Assembly (NCBI RefSeq): GCF_000682695.1
Contig: NZ_AWFG01000096.1
Span: 1 to 64,000 of the forward strand
Length of the DNA stretch: 64,000 bases
Direction of reading: 5' to 3'
DNA from: Hyphomonas chukchiensis
GTDB lineage: Bacteria > Pseudomonadota > Alphaproteobacteria > Caulobacterales > Hyphomonadaceae
Positions 1 through 8,756 of this stretch are shown piece by piece. The position numbers were made by a program, and so were the translations under genes. The notes below the pieces were generated by a model, which saw nothing but the letters and a program-made list of their open reading frames with translations, had not been told where the DNA came from and did no database searches. Position 1 is the first letter of the stretch. Every line of letters begins with the position of its first letter.

Positions 1-185
1 TCGGATGCACGAATGAGGATAACACGGCCGGTCTTGCTGAGACCCCAAAGCATTTGTGAGCGGGGACCACCGTTCGCCTTGAACCACGCACGTAAACGCT
101 GGATGCGCAGGAAGATCAGCGGCCAGATCAGTACGAGGTACCATGGCAGGCCCTGCATGGGGCGGAAGAGGCTGAAGTCCGGCAT
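1..185 (-). CDS. Unknown small membrane protein (5' part only)
   Basis: The reading frame starts at an ATG at 185 and runs off the window after 61 codons, so only the N-terminus is seen. Residues 14-27 (PWYLVLIWPLIFLR) form a hydrophobic segment that is probably a membrane anchor, followed by a basic stretch (RIQRLRAWFKANGG). I do not recognise the family. No Shine-Dalgarno sequence precedes the ATG. A TATACT hexamer ends 8 nt before it, which would fit a leaderless transcript, but no good -35 is visible. It lies 57 nt downstream of the ELM1-like gene on the same strand and could be co-transcribed with it. Confidence 0.55.
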   Translation of the reverse strand, partial: MPDFSLFRPMQGLPWYLVLIWPLIFLRIQRLRAWFKANGGPRSQMLWGLSKTGRVILIRAS

Positions 186-242
186 CGGCGGTGAGTATAC
201 GCCAGCCGGAATAGGGGTTGGATAAGTCCCGCCTTGGAGGTC

Positions 243-1322
243 TCAGCTCATCCAGTCGGGTGGGGCGACGTGGGTGCCGCTGGCGGGCATGTTGGGCTGG
301 GGGTAGCGCTCAAGGAGCCGGGCGACGATGGCGTCGGCGACGCGGTCGGCCTCGCGCAGGGGCTTGTAGGTCCAGGTTTCGAGCGAGCCGCCGAACCAGC
401 GGGCGGCGCCATGCTGGATCAGGCTGTCATGCAGGCGGTCGAACTTGTCATGCCGGCCTTCGAGGCGCGCAATATGGATCGGGAGGCCATGCCAGGCCGC
501 GTCCGACAGCATGTTGGAACTGTCCTCGGTGACGATGGCGACGTCAGAGAAGGCGAGCCAGGCGATATAGGGGTTCTGGCCGTCTTCCGGGCCTGACCAG
601 AAGCGGGCGCCGACCTGGTCTGTCAGGTTGCGGAAACGAGTGACGACCTGCAGCGGTGTGCGGCGCGACGTGGTGATGCGCAGGCGCCAGCCGAGGCCCG
701 CGAGCTGGCGAAGCTGGCCTTCGAGGCGCTCGGCGGCCGCCTCGGTGAAGGTATGCGTCTTGGAATCGCCGCCAATAATGACGATGGCGCTCTTGGCGCG
801 CTCGTCGGCAAGGTCGGCGAAGGCCTGGCCGGCATCCTCGATCGTGTCGGGCGCGAAATAGGAGGGCGAACCGATGGTCTCGATCACGTTCGGGCCAGTG
901 ACTTCGTCATGGCTGGGCGCGACGAGCATGTCGAAATTGGACGGGTCGATGTTCGGGTCGAGGATCTGGACGGTCAGCGTCTTGCCGCCCGAGAGTTCGC
1001 GCACGGCCCGCGTGAAGGGGGCGGAGCGGCGGCCGGCGGCAATCCAGACGGTGGGCCACGGGCCTTCCAGCACGCCGCGCTGGGCCGCAGGGAGGGAATG
1101 GGGGAGCAGGGGCCATTTGTCGGCGGGCAGCCATGTCCATGGCGCGCGCGGGCTCAGCGTAACCGGGTCGGCCCGGTGAGCGGCGCCGTCAATGTGCGCG
1201 ATCTTCATCCAGCGGCGTGTTTCGCCGAGCGCCTGCAGGATGGCGCGCACCTGCGAGGCGTTGCCTGCGCGGCCATCGGACACCGCCCAGACTGAAGGTC
1301 CGAGCGGGCCCGCCCCGCCCAT
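243..1322 (-). CDS. ELM1-like (DUF1022) family protein
   Basis: This 359-residue protein belongs to the family named after the plant mitochondrial fission factor ELM1, which is widespread in alphaproteobacteria. The fold resembles GT-B glycosyltransferases, and the bacterial function is not established. Supporting features are the N-terminal VWAVSDGRAGNASQ segment, the central FAPDTIEDA and VIIGGDSKTHTFTEAAAERL segments, and the C-terminal TEDSSNMLSDAAWHGLPIHIARLEG-like region typical of GT-B nucleotide-sugar sites. Its start codon overlaps the greA stop codon (TAATG), so translation is probably coupled to greA. Family assignment is fairly sure; activity is inferred only from fold. Confidence 0.8.
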   Translation of the reverse strand: MGGAGPLGPSVWAVSDGRAGNASQVRAILQALGETRRWMKIAHIDGAAHRADPVTLSPRAPWTWLPADKWPLLPHSLPAAQRGVLEGPWPTVWIAAGRRSAPFTRAVRELSGGKTLTVQILDPNIDPSNFDMLVAPSHDEVTGPNVIETIGSPSYFAPDTIEDAGQAFADLADERAKSAIVIIGGDSKTHTFTEAAAERLEGQLRQLAGLGWRLRITTSRRTPLQVVTRFRNLTDQVGARFWSGPEDGQNPYIAWLAFSDVAIVTEDSSNMLSDAAWHGLPIHIARLEGRHDKFDRLHDSLIQHGAARWFGGSLETWTYKPLREADRVADAIVARLLERYPQPNMPASGTHVAPPDWMS

Positions 1323-1795
1323 TATTTGTACTCGACCTTGGCTATCTCGTAGGCACGGGCGCCGGATGGCGCGGAGACTTCGGCTTCGTCGCCCTCTTCC
1401 TTGCCGATCAGGGCGCGGGCGATGGGCGAGGTGACGGAAATCTTGCCGAGTTTCACGGAGGCCTCGTCTTCACCGACGATCTTGTAGGTCTGCTCCTCTT
1501 CGGTATCGACGTCGACAATCGTGACGGTCGCGCCGAAGCGGATCTTGGTGCCGGAGAATTTCGAGACATCAATGACGTCAGCGCGTGCGAGCTTGTCGTC
1601 GATCTCGCTGATACGGCCTTCAATGAAGCTCTGCTTCTCCTTGGCGGCATGATATTCGGCGTTCTCGGAGAGGTCGCCATGTGCGCGCGCTTCCGCGATC
1701 GCCGCAATGATGCTCGGGCGTTCGACGGATTTCAGAGCCTTCAGTTCTGTCTGAAGCGCAGCATGGCCTTCAGCGGTCATGGGAATGCGTTCCAT
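1322..1795 (-). CDS. greA: Transcription elongation factor GreA
   Basis: GreA binds the RNA polymerase secondary channel and stimulates cleavage of backtracked transcripts. At 157 residues it has the usual length. The N-terminal coiled coil carries the signature [17 protein letters not shown], with the acidic tip residues D and E, near residues 38-55. The C-terminal FKBP-like domain contains the [22 protein letters not shown] segment. The ATG at 1795 is preceded by AAAGGAC at proper spacing. It lies downstream of carB on the same strand with a 73-nt gap, a common alphaproteobacterial order, and overlaps the ELM1-like gene. Confidence 0.97.
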   Translation of the reverse strand: MERIPMTAEGHAALQTELKALKSVERPSIIAAIAEARAHGDLSENAEYHAAKEKQSFIEGRISEIDDKLARADVIDVSKFSGTKIRFGATVTIVDVDTEEEQTYKIVGEDEASVKLGKISVTSPIARALIGKEEGDEAEVSAPSGARAYEIAKVEYK

Positions 1796-1868
1796 GTCAG
1801 GTCCTTTGTATTTATATATTGGCGCGAAATGCTTGTCGCAAAATCAGAGGCCGTCAAGTGGGCCCCGA

Positions 1869-4800
1869 TCAGACCGATTGCAAGGCGCGCACCGAGATTT
1901 CCCGCGTTTTCAGGCTTGTGATGGCCTGAACGGAGGCAATCGAGGCTGAAAGTGTTGTGAAATATGGGATCTTGCGGTTAACGGCGGTCCGGCGGATCGA
2001 TGCGCTATCGGACAGGGACGCTGCACCTTCAGTTGTATTAAACATCAGTTGCACGTCGCCATTAATCATTGCGTCAACGATATGGGGCTGGCCTTCGAGC
2101 ACCTTGTTGACCCGTTCGACGGGCAGGCCCTGTGCTTCAAAGAAGGTGGCCGTGCCGCTGGTGGCCAGCAGGGTGAAGCCCATATCGACCAGTTTGCGGG
2201 CCGCTTCGGCAATCGCTTTCTTGTCGGAATCGCGCACCGAGATGAAGACCTTGCCGCTTTCGGGCAGGCGGACGCCCACGCCGAGCTGCGACTTCAGGAA
2301 GGCCATGCCGAAATCATCGTCCCAGCCCATGACTTCGCCGGTCGAGCGCATTTCCGGGCCGAGCTGCGGGTCGACACCCGGGAAGCGGGCGAACGGGAAG
2401 ACGGCTTCCTTGACCGCCACGCGGCGGGGATTGGCATTGGTCAGGTCAAAGCTGGTGAGGGATTCGCCGGCCATGACCTTGGCGGCAATCCCGGCAATCG
2501 GCGCGCCGACAGCCTTGGCCACGAAAGGCACCGTGCGGCTGGCGCGCGGGTTGGCTTCGAGAACGTATATTTCCTCGCCTTTGACCGCGAACTGGATGTT
2601 GATGAGACCGCAGACCTTGAGCGCGAGGGCGAGGGCTTTTGTCTGCTCGGCAAGCCGGGCCTGCAGGGCCGGTGACAGCGTGTAAGGCGGCAGGGCGCAG
2701 GCGCTGTCGCCGGAATGGACGCCGGCTTCCTCGATATGCTCCATGATGCCGGCGACATGCACATTGGTGCCATCGCAGATGGCGTCGACGTCGACTTCGA
2801 TGGCGTCTGACAGGTAGCGGTCGATGAAGAGCGAGGCGTCGCCAGAGACCATGAGGGCCTCGGCAGCGAACTTGCGCAGGTCTTCGTCATCGCGGGCGAT
2901 TTCCATGGCGCGGCCACCGAGCACGAACGAAGGGCGCAGCATGACCGGATAGCCGATCTCGTGGGCCTTCACTTCCGCTTCCTCTACACTGCGGGCAACG
3001 CGCGACGGAGCCTGCTGGATGTTCAGCTTGTCGAGCAGGGCAGCGAAGCGCTCACGGTCTTCTGCGAGGTCGATGGAGTTCGGGCTGGTGCCGAGGATGG
3101 GCACATTTTCGGCGTGCAGCGTGCTGGCAAGCTTGAGCGGCGTCTGGCCACCGAACTGGACGATCATGCCTTTCAGCGTGCCGGCGCTCTGCTCCTTGTG
3201 GATGATCTCCAGCACGTGCTCGTCGGTCAGCGGCTCGAAATAGAGACGGTCCGAGGTGTCATAGTCGGTCGAGACGGTTTCCGGGTTGCAGTTGACCATG
3301 ATCGACTCGATGCCGAGGTCTTCCATCGCGTATGCTGCGTGGCAGCAGCAATAGTCGAACTCGATGCCCTGGCCGATCCGGTTGGGCCCGCCTCCGAGGA
3401 TGATAGCCTTGTCGCGGGTTGAAGGCAGGGCCTCGCAGTCGGGCGCCTCGGTGCCGTAGGAGGCATGCTCGTACGTGGAATAGAGGTAGGGCGTCTTGGC
3501 CGCGAATTCGGCGGCGCAGGTGTCGATGCGCTTGTAGACCGGGCGCACGTTCAGGGCGTGGCGATAGGCGCGTATTCCGGCTTCGGTCTTGCCGACGAGC
3601 TGGCCAAGGCGCTTGTCGGAAAAGCCCATGGATTTGAGTTCGGTGAGGGCATTGGCATCGTCTGGCAGGCCGCTGGCGCGGACCTTGGCCTCGACCTCGG
3701 TAATTTCCTGGATCTGGCGCAGGAACCAGGGGTCGATGGAGGTGACGCCGTGCACTTCCTCGACGCTCATGCCTTCGCGGAACGCCTGGGCGACGACGCG
3801 CAGGCGGTCTGGCGTTGGCAGGGCGAGGGCCTGGCGCAGGGCGGCGTCTGTTTCAAAGGGCAGGTCATCGAGGCCGCAAAGGCCTGTCTCGAGCGAGCAG
3901 AGCGCTTTCTGGAGGCTTTCCTGGAAGCTGCGGCCGATCGCCATGGCTTCACCGACGGATTTCATGGCCGTGGTGAGGACCGGATCGGCGCCCTTGTACT
4001 TCTCGAAGGCGAAGCGCGGGATCTTGGTGACGACGTAATCGATGGTCGGTTCGAAGCTGGCGGGCGTGACGCCGGTAATGTCATTGTCGAGTTCGTCGAG
4101 CGTGTAGCCCACGGCAAGCTTGGCGGCGATCTTGGCAATCGGGAAGCCGGTCGCCTTGGAGGCCAGCGCCGAGGAGCGCGAGACGCGCGGGTTCATCTCG
4201 ATCACGATCAGGCGGCCGTCTTTCGGGTTCACGGCGAACTGGACGTTCGAGCCGCCCGTCTCGACGCCAATTTCGCGGAGGACCGCGATCGAGGCGTTGC
4301 GCATGATCTGGTATTCTTTGTCGGTCAGCGTCAGGGCCGGTGCGACGGTGATGGAGTCGCCGGTGTGCACGCCCATCGGGTCGATGTTCTCGATCGAGCA
4401 GATGATGATGCAATTGTCCGCCTTGTCGCGGACGACTTCCATCTCGTATTCTTTCCAGCCGAGCAGGCTTTCATCGATCAGGATCTGGGCGTTCGGTGAG
4501 GCGGCGATGCCCGAGCGGCAGATTTCCTCGTACTCCTCGACATTGTAGGCAATACCCCCGCCGGTGCCGCCGAGCGTGTAGGCAGGGCGGATAATGGCGG
4601 GCAGGCCGACCGTTTCGAGGGCATCCATGGCCGCTTTCAGACCGGAGATACGGTCATAGCCCTTGATCTTGCCATTCTCGCCGCGGATTTCCGGGCAGGC
4701 AATGATGGCGGCGCGCGGGTTTTCGAGGCCGATGCGGTCCATAGCCTCGCGGAAGAGCTTGCGGTCTTCGGCCATTTCGATGGCTTCGGCCTTGGCGCCG

Positions 4801-5147
4801 ATCAGTTCGACGCCATGCTTTTCGAGGACGCCGGCATAGTGGAGGTCGAGCGCGCAGTTCAGCGCCGTCTGGCCGCCCATCGTGGGCAGCAGGGCGTCAG
4901 GCTTTTCGACTTCAATGATCTTCTCGACAATCTCGGGCGTGATCGGCTCGATATAGGTCGCGTCGGCGAGGTCCGGATCGGTCATGATCGTCGCCGGGTT
5001 CGAGTTCACCAGAATGACCCGGTAGCCTTCGGACTTCAGCGCCTTGACCGCCTGGACGCCGGAATAGTCGAATTCGCAGGCCTGTCCGATGATGATCGGG
5101 CCGGCACCAATGACGAGGATTGATTTGATATCAGTGCGCTTCGGCAT
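1869..5147 (-). CDS. carB: Carbamoyl-phosphate synthase large subunit
   Basis: CarB uses ammonia delivered by CarA, two ATP and bicarbonate to make carbamoyl phosphate for arginine and pyrimidine synthesis. At 1092 residues it matches the family. It has the internal duplication: a first ATP-grasp half ([20 protein letters not shown] at the N-terminus, then [12 protein letters not shown]) and a second half ([17 protein letters not shown], then [12 protein letters not shown]). A C-terminal methylglyoxal-synthase-like allosteric domain starts near residue 945. The ATG at 5147 follows a GAGAGAGAA ribosome-binding site. The carA gene lies about 3.6 kb away on the same strand, separated by unrelated genes. 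Most of the opposite-strand open frames here are shadows. Confidence 0.98.
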   Translation of the reverse strand: MPKRTDIKSILVIGAGPIIIGQACEFDYSGVQAVKALKSEGYRVILVNSNPATIMTDPDLADATYIEPITPEIVEKIIEVEKPDALLPTMGGQTALNCALDLHYAGVLEKHGVELIGAKAEAIEMAEDRKLFREAMDRIGLENPRAAIIACPEIRGENGKIKGYDRISGLKAAMDALETVGLPAIIRPAYTLGGTGGGIAYNVEEYEEICRSGIAASPNAQILIDESLLGWKEYEMEVVRDKADNCIIICSIENIDPMGVHTGDSITVAPALTLTDKEYQIMRNASIAVLREIGVETGGSNVQFAVNPKDGRLIVIEMNPRVSRSSALASKATGFPIAKIAAKLAVGYTLDELDNDITGVTPASFEPTIDYVVTKIPRFAFEKYKGADPVLTTAMKSVGEAMAIGRSFQESLQKALCSLETGLCGLDDLPFETDAALRQALALPTPDRLRVVAQAFREGMSVEEVHGVTSIDPWFLRQIQEITEVEAKVRASGLPDDANALTELKSMGFSDKRLGQLVGKTEAGIRAYRHALNVRPVYKRIDTCAAEFAAKTPYLYSTYEHASYGTEAPDCEALPSTRDKAIILGGGPNRIGQGIEFDYCCCHAAYAMEDLGIESIMVNCNPETVSTDYDTSDRLYFEPLTDEHVLEIIHKEQSAGTLKGMIVQFGGQTPLKLASTLHAENVPILGTSPNSIDLAEDRERFAALLDKLNIQQAPSRVARSVEEAEVKAHEIGYPVMLRPSFVLGGRAMEIARDDEDLRKFAAEALMVSGDASLFIDRYLSDAIEVDVDAICDGTNVHVAGIMEHIEEAGVHSGDSACALPPYTLSPALQARLAEQTKALALALKVCGLINIQFAVKGEEIYVLEANPRASRTVPFVAKAVGAPIAGIAAKVMAGESLTSFDLTNANPRRVAVKEAVFPFARFPGVDPQLGPEMRSTGEVMGWDDDFGMAFLKSQLGVGVRLPESGKVFISVRDSDKKAIAEAARKLVDMGFTLLATSGTATFFEAQGLPVERVNKVLEGQPHIVDAMINGDVQLMFNTTEGAASLSDSASIRRTAVNRKIPYFTTLSASIASVQAITSLKTREISVRALQSV

Positions 5148-5298
5148 GGTAATTCTCTCTCCCGGTCAAACGGCTGCCTCATAGCGGGGAGTCGGTCCCA
5201 AGGGCAAGGATAAACAGGTCCGTGGCTGCTATCTCATCTGGCAGGGGGATAGCAGGGGGCAAGACAGGGTCGTGTTGTCGCAGCAGGATGGGCGCCGG

Positions 5299-5784
5299 TC
5301 AGGCCATGCGGCCTTCGGAGTCGACCGAGGTGTGTTCCTGCACAAGGCGCCACTCGCCGTCCTGAATCTCCCAGACGGCGGAAACGGCCTGACGCTGGAT
5401 CATGGCAGTTCCCTCATGCGTCTCGCCTTCAAAGAGGGTAAAATAGGCCGCCGATGCGAGGCTCTGTGACGCGCGGATGTCGACGTCAGACGCGATGGCC
5501 ACCTGCCAGCTTCGGAACGTCTCGCGCAGGACCGGCATCCAGATGGCCTGATAGGTATCAAACGAGTCGCTCAAGGCGATATCCGAGCCGAAATCGCTCA
5601 TCATGTTCAGGGTGCCTTTGCCCATGAGCGGCCGCAGCACTTCCATGTCGGTTGCGCAGGCGTCGCTCGACCAGGCATCCACCCATGCATCGATACGGCC
5701 TCGCACGACAGCTTCGGGTGTGCGGTGAGGCACCATGGCGAGCATGCGGGGCTGGGCCGAGGGGATGGAATGTACGCGTGGCAT
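5299..5784 (-). CDS. SnoaL/NTF2-like fold protein
   Basis: The 161-residue product resembles the SnoaL/DUF4440 group of the NTF2-like superfamily, whose small alpha+beta barrels act as enzymes or ligand-binding proteins. Characteristic are an early helix (VVRGRIDAWVDAWSSDA), the middle SDFGSDIALSDSFDTYQAIW segment and the closing strands FEGETHEGTAMIQRQAVSAVWEIQDGEWRLVQEHTS. I chose the ATG at 5784 because GGAAG sits 6 nt upstream; an in-frame ATG at 5865 lacks this support and would add 27 basic residues. No catalytic residues can be assigned, so function is unknown. Confidence 0.75.
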   Translation of the reverse strand: MPRVHSIPSAQPRMLAMVPHRTPEAVVRGRIDAWVDAWSSDACATDMEVLRPLMGKGTLNMMSDFGSDIALSDSFDTYQAIWMPVLRETFRSWQVAIASDVDIRASQSLASAAYFTLFEGETHEGTAMIQRQAVSAVWEIQDGEWRLVQEHTSVDSEGRMA

Positions 5785-5923
5785 AGGGACTTCCGTTCGA
5801 CGTCCGGCTGATGTGCGGACCTTGATCAAACGGCGGCACGTGAGGAGCGTTCCGGGGCTGCCCAAGGTGATTCAAGGGCGGAATCGGGGCGGATTGTGGC
5901 AAGGCTTCACCCAGGCTGGGCGC

Positions 5924-5961
5924 AAAGAAAAGCCCCGCATCCCTGATGGGATACGGGGCTT
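5924..5961 (-). terminator. Rho-independent terminator of the glycine-zipper lipoprotein gene
   Basis: Reading the minus strand, the arms at 5930-5961 form a near-perfect 14-bp stem (AAGCCCCG plus ATCC arms, one mismatch) with a short loop, followed by TTTTCTTT. It ends transcription of the gene at 5998-6336 before the SnoaL-like gene. Confidence 0.85.
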
Positions 5962-5997
5962 GCCCTGGCGATGTACGGTCGCCCTGTGACTTGCGGC

Positions 5998-6336
5998 CTA
6001 CCAGCGGCGCGAGTCGTATGGGTAACGGTCATAGGCATTGGCATAGCCGTCGCCATCAGCGTCACGTTCGTCTTCCTGGTCTTTCACACCGGGCATGTCG
6101 CAGTCTTCAGACTCCGAACAGCCTTTGGCTGCACCGGCTGCACCACCGAGCACACCACCAATAACGGCGCCACGCTGGGCATCGCCATCACCGACATTGT
6201 TACCAATCACGGCACCTGCAACGGCGCCGGCTGCTGCGCCATAAGCGGCGTTCTTTTCGGTCGTACCGCTGGATGTACAAGCGGCGAGGACAATGGCGCT
6301 CGCGCCTGCTGCGAAGAGCTTCATATAGGTTGTCAT
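5998..6336 (-). CDS. Glycine-zipper lipoprotein, stress-type
   Basis: This 112-residue envelope protein has a lipoprotein signal peptide ending in a lipobox (VLAAC, Cys about residue 20). A glycine-zipper segment (about residues 33-68) follows, in which small residues recur, as in AAYGAAAGAVAGAVIGNN and GAVIGGVLGGAAGAA. The acidic C-terminus (DADGDGYANAYDRYP) resembles a calcium-binding DxDxDG loop. Glycine-zipper lipoproteins sit in the outer membrane or periplasm. The gene has its own EcfG-type promoter (6368-6393) and terminator, so it appears to be a monocistronic general-stress gene. Precise role unknown. Confidence 0.85.
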   Translation of the reverse strand: MTTYMKLFAAGASAIVLAACTSSGTTEKNAAYGAAAGAVAGAVIGNNVGDGDAQRGAVIGGVLGGAAGAAKGCSESEDCDMPGVKDQEDERDADGDGYANAYDRYPYDSRRW

Positions 6337-6367
6337 TGTGTGCTCCTTATCTTGATCACGGGGTACA

Positions 6368-6393
6368 AACGCCGGGTGATCAGGAGCGGTTCC
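6368..6393 (-). promoter_or_regulatory. EcfG (general stress) promoter
   Basis: On the minus strand the motif reads GGAAC (6393-6389), 17 nt, CGTT (6371-6368). This is exactly the consensus recognised by the alphaproteobacterial stress sigma factor EcfG. It ends about 32 nt before the lipoprotein ATG at 6336. Confidence 0.8.
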
Positions 6394-6411
6394 ATTTTTT
6401 TGCTGTTACAA

Positions 6412-6429
6412 GCCGGTTAGGAAACCGGC
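6412..6429 (-). terminator. Hairpin after the MBL-fold gene
   Basis: A perfect 7-bp inverted repeat (GCCGGTT/AACCGGC, 4-nt loop) lies 11 nt beyond the stop codon of the hydrolase gene. The T-tract is poor, so this is a weak terminator candidate. Confidence 0.5.
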
Positions 6430-6440
6430 CGAGCCATATG

Positions 6441-7175
6441 TCAGGTCCAGCGCTTGGACAGTTTCTGGCTCATAATGTCAGCCTCTTCCCGCGTTGCGCC
6501 CTGATAGCCTGTAACGCTGTCGGCGACGAAGGGATTGGACTGGCGCTCATGCCCGAATGTCGAAATCGGCCCGTGGCCGGGCACGAAGCGCATGTCATTG
6601 CCCAGCGGCCAGAGCTTGCCGGTGATGGAGTCGATCAGCTGCTGATGATTGCCGCGCGGAAAGTCCGTCCGCCCGACTGAGCCCTGAAAGAGAACATCGC
6701 CGACAAAGGCGAGGGCGCCTTCCTTGTTATAGATCACGACATGACCGGGCGTGTGCCCAGGACAGTGTGCGACGCCAAATTTGGTGCCGCCAAGCTCCAG
6801 TTCGTCACCATCGTGCAGGTAGCGTGTGGGAGTAACGTTCTTTCCATCCGTGATGCCATACTTGGCGCCCTGCGCTTCGACCTCGTCGAGCAGCCACTGG
6901 TCATCCTCGTGCGGGCCGATAATGGGGCAGCCGGTCCGTTCCGAAACGGCGGTGGCGGCGCCTGCATGGTCCAGGTGGCCATGGGTGAGCCACACAGCGA
7001 CAATCTTGACGCCGAACTGCTCGGCCGCCGCCATCAGCCGGTCGACTTCGCCGCCCGGATCGATGAACACACCTTCCATGGTCGCGGTCGACCAGATCAT
7101 GGACGTGTTCTGCTGCAGGGGCGTCACCGGAATGATCCGGATTTCGAGTTTGGGCTGGGGGGCTTGATCAGTCAT
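6441..7175 (-). CDS. Metallo-beta-lactamase-fold hydrolase (glyoxalase II-like, YcbL type)
   Basis: The 244-residue enzyme belongs to the glyoxalase II-like branch of the metallo-beta-lactamase superfamily, which hydrolyses thioesters such as S-lactoylglutathione. The metal ligands are visible: HGHLDHAG (HxHxDH), CPGHTPGHV, FVGDVLF and VPGHGP. It lacks the C-terminal helical domain of classical GloB, as YcbL does. I use the ATG at 7175 because the family begins close to the KLEIRIIPVTPLQQN strand. An upstream ATG at 7214 would add 13 residues. Substrate is inferred from the family only. Confidence 0.85.
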   Translation of the reverse strand: MTDQAPQPKLEIRIIPVTPLQQNTSMIWSTATMEGVFIDPGGEVDRLMAAAEQFGVKIVAVWLTHGHLDHAGAATAVSERTGCPIIGPHEDDQWLLDEVEAQGAKYGITDGKNVTPTRYLHDGDELELGGTKFGVAHCPGHTPGHVVIYNKEGALAFVGDVLFQGSVGRTDFPRGNHQQLIDSITGKLWPLGNDMRFVPGHGPISTFGHERQSNPFVADSVTGYQGATREEADIMSQKLSKRWT

Positions 7176-7239
7176 GACCCAAAGATAGCGACCCGAAGGC
7201 GGTTCGTGAAGCATTTCCCCGATTTTCGTGGGGTAAACG

Positions 7240-7380
7240 TGCCCTCTGCACGATCAGGACGGACAGTTTGGGAGCCCGAGGAAAAATGGCCACCCCGGCC
7301 TTTCGAAAGGGTCCGGAGCAGCCATTCTGTCCACCATCAGCAGGCGTCCGGATCCCCACCCAGCCTGCGTAATTGCGATT
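7240..7380. other. Unexplained gene-free region with inverted repeats
   Basis: The 289 nt between the hydrolase (starting at 7175) and the TetR gene (starting at 7465) hold no credible gene. They contain a perfect 12-nt palindrome CCTTTCGAAAGG (7299-7310). A long-range inverted repeat (7309-7317 against 7347-7356) has arms built around TCCGGA with one bulge. This could be the core of a small structured RNA or a long leader, but I cannot match it to a known RNA family. Confidence 0.3.
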
Positions 7381-7410
7381 GGTCAAATTTCACGGAGGAA
7401 ACCCATCCAA

Positions 7411-7439
7411 TTGTAAGTTTTACATACCACTGGTATGAT
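7411..7439 (+). promoter_or_regulatory. Promoter of the TetR gene with overlapping operator
   Basis: A -35 TTGTAA (7411-7416) and -10 TATGAT (7434-7439) are separated by exactly 17 nt. A perfect palindrome CATACCA-C-TGGTATG (7423-7437) fills the spacer and overlaps the -10. A dimeric TetR repressor bound there would block RNA polymerase, so negative autoregulation is likely. Confidence 0.75.
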
Positions 7440-7464
7440 AAAGCAACAATAGGCCAATTGATCG

Positions 7465-8055
7465 ATGGTCAAGCGCACGCCAGAACAGGCTGAAGAGACG
7501 CGTCGCAAGATACTTGCTGCGGCCCGGCACCTGTTTGAAACAAAGGGATATAGGGACACGTCGATCGCTGCGATCGTTGACGAGGCGGGCACCACGAAGG
7601 GGGCCTTGTTCTATCATTTTTCCAACAAGGAAGCCCTGTTCAGGGAAGTCTGGACCGAGTTGCAGCTGGAAATGGATGCCGAGACCCGCGCCGCCGCGGC
7701 CGCCGCCATCTCGTCCACCGATCCTTATGCTGCCTTCCTCGCCGGGACGCGTGTCTATTTCAAATGGGCCTCAACGGAAGCCTACCAGCGGATCGTGCTG
7801 ACAGACGGGAGGGCTGTCATGGGCCTTGAGCGCTGGCAGGAAGATGATGACCGGCTCGGGCGCAACAACGTGGCCAACGGCCTGCGCTATCTGGCCAAGC
7901 AGGGCCATATCAGTGAGGCGCGTATCGTACCAATGTCAGTCATGCTGCTCAACGCGCTGAACGGGGCGGGATTTTCCCTGTCGCGCAAGGATCCGGGTGT
8001 GACGGCGGACAACCTGTTCGAGGCGTTCGAGGAATTGCTGCGCGGCCTGCGCTAG
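7465..8055 (+). CDS. TetR/AcrR-family transcriptional regulator
   Basis: The 196-residue protein has the TetR N-terminal helix-turn-helix (about residues 10-56): RRKILAAARHLFETKGYRDTSIAAIVDEAG, TTKGALFYHFSNKEALF. The C-terminal ligand-binding domain (YFKWASTEAYQRIVLTDGRAVMG and after) matches a group of regulators common in alphaproteobacteria. The ligand is unknown. The promoter carries a 15-nt palindrome, which argues for autorepression. Its stop codon overlaps that of the convergent 2OG oxygenase in a shared CTAG. No obvious divergent target gene is adjacent; the nearest is the hydrolase 290 nt away. Confidence 0.92.
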   Translation: MVKRTPEQAEETRRKILAAARHLFETKGYRDTSIAAIVDEAGTTKGALFYHFSNKEALFREVWTELQLEMDAETRAAAAAAISSTDPYAAFLAGTRVYFKWASTEAYQRIVLTDGRAVMGLERWQEDDDRLGRNNVANGLRYLAKQGHISEARIVPMSVMLLNALNGAGFSLSRKDPGVTADNLFEAFEELLRGLR

Positions 8056-8714
8056 GTCAGCGGATCGACCCGGCCGTCGCCCGACTGGTTGACGCGCCAC
8101 CATCCTGCGATGCCGTAGCGGCGCGCATGGGTGACTTCGACGGCATGGGGCACGGTTTCCGACAGCATGAAGACAGCGCCCGCGCCTTCAGGCAGCAGGC
8201 GTGCGGCGGGAACAGCGCCATCGTCCGCGCCTTCCGGCCAGATCACCAGCGCGCCACCATTCTCGTCGCTCCAGGCTTCGTTGAGATAGACAACGAGTGA
8301 GATGACCCGGTTACGCGCGCCTTCGAAACTGTCGACGTGGCGATCATAGAAGCCGTCGACCGGATAGACGGCGAAGCAGGCCTCGAAATCGAACAGGCCC
8401 AGCATCAGGGCACGGTTCAGGCTCTCGCGGATAGGCTCGGCCCAGGCCAGGAAGGCCTTCTGGGCCGGGGTTGATCCGTCCATCCATGAGATACGGGTGC
8501 GGCGCACATCGCGGGCCAGCTGGAACATGTCCTCGCGGCCAATGCCGGCGGGGTCGAGATCCTGTTCCCTGTCGCGCTCAAGGATTTCGGCGCGGAGGGC
8601 TGATACGAGCGCGTCCGGCAGCATGTCCGGTTGCCAGCTCCAGCCCTTCAGCGACAGGTCCCCGGCAATGACGCCGAGCCTGTTGTCACCGGGAGGCGCG
8701 ACAGCGATGTCCAT
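8052..8714 (-). CDS. 2OG-Fe(II) dioxygenase, prolyl-4-hydroxylase-like
   Basis: This 220-residue protein has the double-stranded beta-helix core of the prolyl 4-hydroxylase/SM-20-type 2-oxoglutarate oxygenases. The iron ligands are visible as FYDRHVDSF (HxD) and VPHAVEV (distal His), and the downstream RYGIAGWW Arg should bind 2-oxoglutarate. The segment NRVISLVVYLNEAWSDENGGAL is a typical family strand pair. The target, a protein or small molecule, cannot be deduced. It lies 42 nt downstream of carA on the same strand and may be co-transcribed. It converges on the TetR gene with a 4-nt overlap. Confidence 0.88.
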   Translation of the reverse strand: MDIAVAPPGDNRLGVIAGDLSLKGWSWQPDMLPDALVSALRAEILERDREQDLDPAGIGREDMFQLARDVRRTRISWMDGSTPAQKAFLAWAEPIRESLNRALMLGLFDFEACFAVYPVDGFYDRHVDSFEGARNRVISLVVYLNEAWSDENGGALVIWPEGADDGAVPAARLLPEGAGAVFMLSETVPHAVEVTHARRYGIAGWWRVNQSGDGRVDPLT

Positions 8715-8756
8715 GCGGATCAGGCGTGCAGGACGATCCGGCCTGCGCCGGAAGTC

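Noticed and set aside
3465-4499. A 344-codon open frame on the plus strand opposite carB
   Set aside because: It is a codon-bias shadow of carB and has no plausible ribosome-binding site or family.
7250-7380. A possible tRNA or SRP RNA in the gap before the TetR gene
   Set aside because: No acceptor stem, T arm or conserved SRP helix-8 motif could be matched in either strand.
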